Source of the DNA: Halieaceae bacterium UBA4438
Lineage (GTDB): Bacteria > Pseudomonadota > Gammaproteobacteria > Pseudomonadales > Halieaceae
Assembly: GCA_002390485.1 (NCBI GenBank)
Contig: DGPO01000119.1
Location: 1,044 to 23,759 of the forward strand
DNA length: 22,716 nt
Direction: 5' to 3'
How positions within the stretch are numbered: position 1 is the first letter of the stretch; each line of letters begins with the position of its first letter. This document shows positions 22,558-22,716 of this stretch, in pieces. The translations under genes were made by a program, and so were the position numbers. Below the pieces are notes generated by a model. That model did not search any database and was not told where the DNA came from. It saw only the letters and a program-made list of their open reading frames with translations.

Positions 22558-22716
22558 TTATAACAGTCTTAGCGTCGGCTCCTGCATGACACCGAGTTGC
22601 TCACGCAACTCCAAAATATGATCAGACCAAAACCGAGCCTGACCAAACCAAGGGAACGCCCTTGGAAACGCGGGGTCGTCCCATCGCGACGCCAGCCAAA
22701 ACGCGTGGTGCATGAT
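22558..22716 (-). CDS. C-terminal part of an unrecognised protein (partial)
   Basis: A frame open from the window edge encodes 52 residues ending EPTLRLL and a TAA at 22558-22560. It is rich in tryptophan and phenylalanine (AFWLASRWDDPAFPRAF, then WFGQARFW). I do not recognise a family. The ending looks like the helical tail of a larger cytoplasmic enzyme. The protease start lies about 150 bases downstream on the same strand, so the two might share a transcript or be separately controlled. Confidence 0.5.
   Translation of the reverse strand: MMHHAFWLASRWDDPAFPRAFPWFGQARFWSDHILELREQLGVMQEPTLRLL

Noticed and set aside
1..22716. CRISPR arrays, insertion sequences, phage genes and integration sites
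   Set aside because: No regularly spaced repeats, transposase or integrase motifs, or duplicated tRNA ends were seen.

Overview
The window looks like chromosomal DNA of a marine gammaproteobacterium, possibly of the OM60/NOR5 (Halieaceae) type. This placement is inference from gene content: a rhombosortase with a GlyGly-CTERM protease, a siroheme/sulfite reductase cluster with DUF2849 and DUF934, paired SDRs, and moderate GC. No insertion sequence, phage gene or CRISPR array was seen. About 20 complete protein genes, two edge-truncated genes and one tRNA gene are supported.

Layout. 1-1776 (minus): a truncated tyrosine-phosphatase-like gene, a small cupin and two membrane proteins. 1950-2480 (plus): a small protein with the metal-binding signature of the ubiquinone protein COQ4. 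2490-6484: an HSL-type esterase, two translationally overlapping short-chain dehydrogenases, a hotdog thioesterase and a Nudix hydrolase, which reads as acyl/lipid metabolism. 6561-10339 (plus): an orphan molybdopterin oxidoreductase followed by an exported protein that is probably a beta-propeller.

10490-15715 is an assimilatory sulfur cluster. On the minus strand, cysG, a DUF2849 gene, cysI, cysH and a DUF934 gene have overlapping reading frames. Together they would make siroheme, reduce APS to sulfite and reduce sulfite to sulfide. No CysJ flavoprotein is present. An Lrp/AsnC regulator is divergent from cysG across an AT-rich spacer holding three dyads, and a tRNA-Cys gene lies just beyond the operon's 3' end.

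15754-16615 (plus): a near-perfect Fur-box-like palindrome in front of a secreted PepSY-type protein and a cytochrome b561, suggesting an iron-responsive membrane redox pair. 16617-16980 (minus): a membrane-anchored zinc-ribbon protein and a 29-residue single-TM protein with a good ribosome binding site.

17159-22406 (minus) is the most striking part. A 1519-residue M36-type metalloprotease ends in a GlyGly-CTERM sorting tail, and directly downstream is a rhombosortase, the intramembrane protease known to process such tails. The rhombosortase start codon sits in the loop of a perfect 7-bp inverted repeat whose arm contains the Shine-Dalgarno sequence. The window ends in the C-terminus of an unrecognised minus-strand gene.
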